A DNA stretch of 6,241 nt, from contig DYKK01000202.1 of assembly GCA_020722625.1 (NCBI GenBank), positions 1-6,241 on the forward strand, read 5' to 3'. Below are positions 3,398 to 6,241 of this stretch, piece by piece (position 1 is the first letter of the stretch; each line of letters begins with the position of its first letter). Source of the stretch: Anaeromyxobacter dehalogenans. Its GTDB lineage: Bacteria > Myxococcota_A > UBA9042 > DTJE01. Below the pieces are notes generated by a model, which ran no database searches, had not been told where the DNA came from, and saw only the letters and a list, made by a program, of their open reading frames with translations. Both the position numbers and the translations under genes were made by a program.

Positions 3398-6241
3398 ATG
3401 AAGAATGCAGGGTTGGTTCTTTCGGTCCTGACCTGGATGACCCTGGTCCTTGGTTGCGGGGCGAAGGATTGTCCGGTCTGCGTCGAGGGGTTCGAGATCG
3501 TGAGCGGCAAGGACCGTGGACCGGAGGCGGTCGCGGATGCGGCGCCCGAGGACGCGGCGCCGGACGGCGCGGGCGACGGGTGGGTCGAAGGGGTCGCCGA
3601 AGGCGTGACGCCGCGCGACGCGGACGCGGAGATTCAGAAGGGTCAGTTCGGGGCGGCGTGTGCGTCGAACCAGGACTGCGACAGCGGGGTCTGCGTGGAG
3701 GGGGTGGACGGGTACGTGTGCACGATGCTCTGCGTGGACGAGTGCCCGGAGGGGTGGCTGTGCCGGGGGATGCTGGTGGGGCAGGACCTGGTGTCGCTGT
3801 GCGTGCCGGCGGGGGCGAACCTCTGCAAGCCGTGCAAGACGGACATGCAGTGCGGGGACGGAAGGTGCTTGGAGATAGACGGGGCGAAGTACTGCGGGAA
3901 GGACTGCTCGGCGTCCGGGTGTCCGTCCGGGTACGAATGCCGGGACTACGAGGGGGGGCGCCAGTGCTTCCCGAAGAACGGGACGTGCGACTGCAAGGTG
4001 ACGTTCGCGGGGATGGAGCGGCCGTGCGTGGAGGAGAACGAGATCGGGAGGTGCCTCGGGTTCGAGACGTGCGACCCGGACCTGGGGTGGGTGGGGTGCA
4101 CGGCGGCGGAGCCGGTGGCGGAGGCGTGCAACGGGGTGGACGACGACTGCAACGGGGTGGCGGACGACGGGCCGGCGGCGCCGGGGCCGGTGTGCGAGAA
4201 GACGGTTCCCGGGGTGGGGTCGTGCGAGGGACAGTGGGTGTGCCGTGGGGAGTCTGGGTGGGACTGCGTGGGACCGGATCCGAAGGCGGAGGCGTGCAAC
4301 TACGTGGACGACGACTGCGACGGCGAGGTGGACGAGGACTTCAAGGACGGGAGCGGGAAGTACGGGACGCTGGAGCACTGCGGGGCATGCGGGAACTTCT
4401 GTGAGGGGAAGATTCCGTTTGCGAAGGTCGTGGCGTGTGACACGGGGAAGACGAACCCGCAGTGCGTGGTGGTGGAGTGCGAGGAGGGGTACTACCAGGC
4501 GAGCGAGACGCTGTGTCTGGCGCAGATCTCGAACCTGTGCCTGCCGTGCGTGGAGGACGCGAACTGCGGGGGCGCGAAGGACCGGTGCCTGGAGATGGGG
4601 GGCGGGAAGTTCTGCGGGCGGGACTGCGCGCCTGGGTCGGTGTTCGGGACGGAGTGCCCGGTGGGGTACGAGTGCGTGGACTTCGGGGAGGGAGTGAAGC
4701 AGTGCGTTCCGGAGTCCGGGACGTGCGACTGCACGGCGGCGAATGCGGGGGTGACGCGGGTGTGCGCGGTGGGGAACGCCTACGGGACGTGCTACGGGAC
4801 GGAGGTGTGCGACGCGGCGCTGGGGTGGGTGAACTGCACGGCGGGTACGCCCACGGCGGAGGTGTGCAACGGGTTGGACGACAACTGCAACGGGTTCGTG
4901 GACGACGGGGCGGTGGAGCCCTCGGAGCCTTGCGCGAAGACGTGGACGGACCCGGCGAGCGGGACGACGTACGCGTGCACGGCGCCGTGGCAGTGCAAGG
5001 AAGGGGGGACGGGGGTGACGTGGGTGTGCGAGGCGAAGACGCCCGGTCCGGAGATGTGCAACTACCTGGACGACAACTGCGACGGGGTTGCGGACGAGGA
5101 CTACAAGCTGCCTGGGACGGGGAAGTACGCGGCGTTCGACCACTGCGGGGCGTGCGGGGTGTCGTGCGAGGGGGCGGTTCCGAACGGGGTGGCGAAGTGC
5201 GACGCGACTGGGGCGCAGCCGCGATGCGTGGTGGATACGTGCGACGAGGGGTACTGGCAGGCGTCGGACCTGGCGTGCGTGCCGTTCCCGGAGACGCTGT
5301 GCGCGCCGTGCGCGACGGACGCGGCGTGCCAGGTGCCTGGGGACCGGTGCGTGGACGTGTCGGGGGACGGGAAGAAGTTTTGCGTGTGGGACTGCTCGGC
5401 GGGGTCCCTGCACCCGGCGACGGGCCCCGGGGGCGGGGTGTGCCCGGCGGGGTATGTCTGCGCGGACGCGGGCGGGGGTCTGAAGCAGTGCCGGCCGCAG
5501 TCGGGTTGGTGCGACTGCCTGGCCGGGGACGCGGGGGAGACGCGCCTGTGCCGGGTGGAGAACGATTTCGGGACATGCCTGGGGGTGGAGGTGTGCGACC
5601 CGTCGCAGGGATGGGTGGGGTGCACGGCGCTGGTGCCCGCGGCGGAGGCGTGCAACGGGGTGGACGACGACTGCAACGGGCTGACGGACGAGGCGTACCC
5701 GGACCTGGGGGCCGTGTGCTTCGCGGGGGTGGGGGAGTGCCGCCGGGCCGGGGTGATGGTGTGCAGCGAGCGCGGGGGAGGGGTGGTGTGCGACGCGGTG
5801 CCGGGCGCGACCGCCCCCGAGACGTGCGACGGGAAGGACAACGACTGCGACGGGTCGGTGGACGAGGACTTCGCGGACAAGGGAAAGCCCTGCTCGGCGG
5901 GGGCGGGGGAGTGCCTGCGCTACGGGGTGCAGGTGTGCAAGGCGGACGGTTCGGGCCTGGAATGCGACGCGGTCCCGGCCGCGCAGGCCCCCGAGACGTG
6001 TGACGGGAAGGACAACGACTGCGACGGGCAGATTGACGAGGACTGGCCCGCCAAGGGGACCGCATGCACGGCCGGGGTCGGGGAGTGCCTGCGGCAGGGG
6101 GTGCAGGTGTGCAAGGCGGACGGTTCGGGCGTGCAGTGCAACGCGGTGCCGGGCGCATCCGCCTCGGAGATGTGCGACGGGAAGGACAACGACTGCGACG
6201 GGCAGACGGACGAGGACTGGCCCACGAAGGGACAGGTGTGC
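3398..6241 (+). CDS. Cys-rich repeat lipoprotein with MopE-like metal-binding motifs (3'-truncated by window end)
   Basis: The frame is open from ATG 3398 to the last base: 948 residues with no stop, so the C-terminus is missing. Residues 1-20 are a lipoprotein signal peptide, with Lys2, a hydrophobic core and the lipobox VLGC, lipidated Cys20. This predicts membrane anchoring outside the cytoplasm, probably in the outer membrane or at the surface. Residues 40-80 are an acidic Ala/Asp/Pro/Gly-rich linker. From residue 84 the protein is disulfide-type Cys-rich: FGAACASNQDC, then CPEGW, then repeated modules. Eight motifs of the form C-N/D-x-x-D-[DN]-[DN]-C-[ND]-G-x-x-D-[DE] start at residues 244, 300, 490, 554, 752, 810, 868 and 926. 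They match the putative metal-binding (MopE-type) motif family. The D-x-D/N-x-N/D-G-x-x-D core also resembles calcium loops of thrombospondin type-3 repeats. Two CGxCGxxC modules begin at 328 and 583. Only three His residues occur (327, 582, 672), so a His-based copper site as in MopE is unlikely; calcium-stabilised disulfide modules fit better. Gly, Ala, Val and Thr codons mostly end in G. The exact role is unknown; a surface structural or binding protein is most likely. Confidence 0.9.
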   Translation, partial: MKNAGLVLSVLTWMTLVLGCGAKDCPVCVEGFEIVSGKDRGPEAVADAAPEDAAPDGAGDGWVEGVAEGVTPRDADAEIQKGQFGAACASNQDCDSGVCVEGVDGYVCTMLCVDECPEGWLCRGMLVGQDLVSLCVPAGANLCKPCKTDMQCGDGRCLEIDGAKYCGKDCSASGCPSGYECRDYEGGRQCFPKNGTCDCKVTFAGMERPCVEENEIGRCLGFETCDPDLGWVGCTAAEPVAEACNGVDDDCNGVADDGPAAPGPVCEKTVPGVGSCEGQWVCRGESGWDCVGPDPKAEACNYVDDDCDGEVDEDFKDGSGKYGTLEHCGACGNFCEGKIPFAKVVACDTGKTNPQCVVVECEEGYYQASETLCLAQISNLCLPCVEDANCGGAKDRCLEMGGGKFCGRDCAPGSVFGTECPVGYECVDFGEGVKQCVPESGTCDCTAANAGVTRVCAVGNAYGTCYGTEVCDAALGWVNCTAGTPTAEVCNGLDDNCNGFVDDGAVEPSEPCAKTWTDPASGTTYACTAPWQCKEGGTGVTWVCEAKTPGPEMCNYLDDNCDGVADEDYKLPGTGKYAAFDHCGACGVSCEGAVPNGVAKCDATGAQPRCVVDTCDEGYWQASDLACVPFPETLCAPCATDAACQVPGDRCVDVSGDGKKFCVWDCSAGSLHPATGPGGGVCPAGYVCADAGGGLKQCRPQSGWCDCLAGDAGETRLCRVENDFGTCLGVEVCDPSQGWVGCTALVPAAEACNGVDDDCNGLTDEAYPDLGAVCFAGVGECRRAGVMVCSERGGGVVCDAVPGATAPETCDGKDNDCDGSVDEDFADKGKPCSAGAGECLRYGVQVCKADGSGLECDAVPAAQAPETCDGKDNDCDGQIDEDWPAKGTACTAGVGECLRQGVQVCKADGSGVQCNAVPGASASEMCDGKDNDCDGQTDEDWPTKGQVC
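3824..4537 (+). repeat. Super-repeat copy 1 of the lipoprotein (238 residues)
   Basis: This covers residues 143-380. In order it has C-K-P-C opening, RCLEIDGAKYCGKDC, CPSGYEC, GTCDC (195-199), CDPDLGWVGC, MopE-like motif 1 of CNG type (244), a linker of about 40 residues, motif 2 of CNY type (300), HCGACGNFC (327-335) and CEEGYYQ (361-367). The same order returns in copy 2, so the whole block was duplicated as one unit. Confidence 0.8.
4538..5299 (+). repeat. Super-repeat copy 2 of the lipoprotein (254 residues)
   Basis: This covers residues 381-634 with the same order as copy 1: C-L-P-C opening, RCLEMGGGKFCGRDC, CPVGYEC, GTCDC (C443, C445), LGWVNC, CNG-type motif 3 (490), CNY-type motif 4 (554), HCGACGVSC (582-590) and CDEGYWQ (615-621). 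It is 16 residues longer than copy 1; visible additions lie before CPVGYEC and in the linker between the two motifs (64 residues start to start, against 56). Confidence 0.8.
5300..5716 (+). repeat. Super-repeat copy 3, truncated after its first motif
   Basis: Residues 635-773 restart the super-repeat with C-A-P-C, RCVDVSGDGKKFCVWDC, CPAGYVC, WCDC (C705, C707; the usual Thr is Trp), GWVGC and the CNG-type motif 5 at 752. The CNY motif and the CGxCG module expected next are absent. The sequence passes directly into 58-residue tandem units, so the copy ends by recombination or replacement inside the linker. Confidence 0.75.
5717..6241 (+). repeat. 174-bp tandem repeat array (58-residue units), continuing past the window
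   Basis: Units start at 5717, 5891 and 6065, each exactly 174 bp, and a fourth begins at 6239 with the last codon of the window. Each unit reads C-x-A-G-x-G-E-C, then V-x-V-C, then a Cys-Asp/Asn-Ala-Val-Pro segment, then CDGKDNDCDG and DED. Units 2 and 3 are nearly identical at DNA level: bases 5924-5956 match 6098-6130 without a difference (33 bp). Unit 1 is more diverged. The spacing is in frame, so unit gain or loss would keep the protein open. Confidence 0.85.

Noticed and set aside
3305..5413. 702-codon open frame on the minus strand opposite the lipoprotein
   Set aside because: Its translation is Arg/Pro/His/Ala-rich with no domain. It is the antisense of a G-rich coding strand and has no convincing start signal.
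4462..6003. 513-codon open frame on the plus strand inside the lipoprotein
   Set aside because: Gly/Arg/Val-rich shifted reading of the same repeats; it starts inside the gene and lacks the ordered Cys pattern, signal peptide and ribosome-binding site.
4341..6158. 605-codon open frame on the minus strand
   Set aside because: Low-complexity Pro/Arg/Ser/Thr translation; it mirrors the repeats of the lipoprotein gene on the other strand.
5717..6241. Regular 174-bp repeats as a CRISPR-like array
   Set aside because: The period is an exact multiple of three, the reading frame is conserved, and variation lies throughout the unit; it is a protein repeat.

Overview
The window is very GC-rich, with coding regions dominated by G- or C-ending codons. 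It carries three genes on both strands and no recognisable RNA gene, insertion sequence or CRISPR array. The large Cys-rich lipoprotein, with an Ala/Asp/Pro-rich linker after the lipobox and repeated C-N-G-x-D-D-D-C-N-G motifs, is typical of Myxococcota and related former deltaproteobacterial lineages. The source is therefore probably a high-GC bacterium of that kind; this is inferred from protein style only.

Layout. (1) 34-1032, plus strand: a WYL-domain transcriptional regulator with an N-terminal helix-turn-helix. (2) 1048-3153, minus strand: a 701-residue tandem AAA+ ATPase with two complete Walker A/B sets. It converges on the WYL gene with a 15-bp gap, and a small hairpin lies across the junction. 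(3) 3154-3397: a 244-bp divergent intergenic region with several inverted repeats, a plausible plus-strand promoter and good ribosome-binding sites on both sides. (4) 3398-6241, plus strand: a secreted lipoprotein that is still open at the window end (948 codons seen). Its reading frame is easy to miss because long open frames overlap it in other frames and on the other strand.

The lipoprotein has nested repeats. Two super-repeats of 238 and 254 residues each hold two MopE-like motifs and a CGxCG module. A third copy starts the same way but stops after its first motif and passes into a tandem array of 58-residue (174-bp) units that runs out of the window. Eight MopE-like motifs are visible.

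The WYL regulator and tandem AAA+ ATPase may form a functional pair (a sensor/regulator plus a protein-remodelling machine), but they are convergent rather than co-transcribed, so this is only an inference. Nothing links the lipoprotein to them beyond adjacency. The points most worth following are the lipoprotein's repeat architecture and the WYL/AAA+ pairing.
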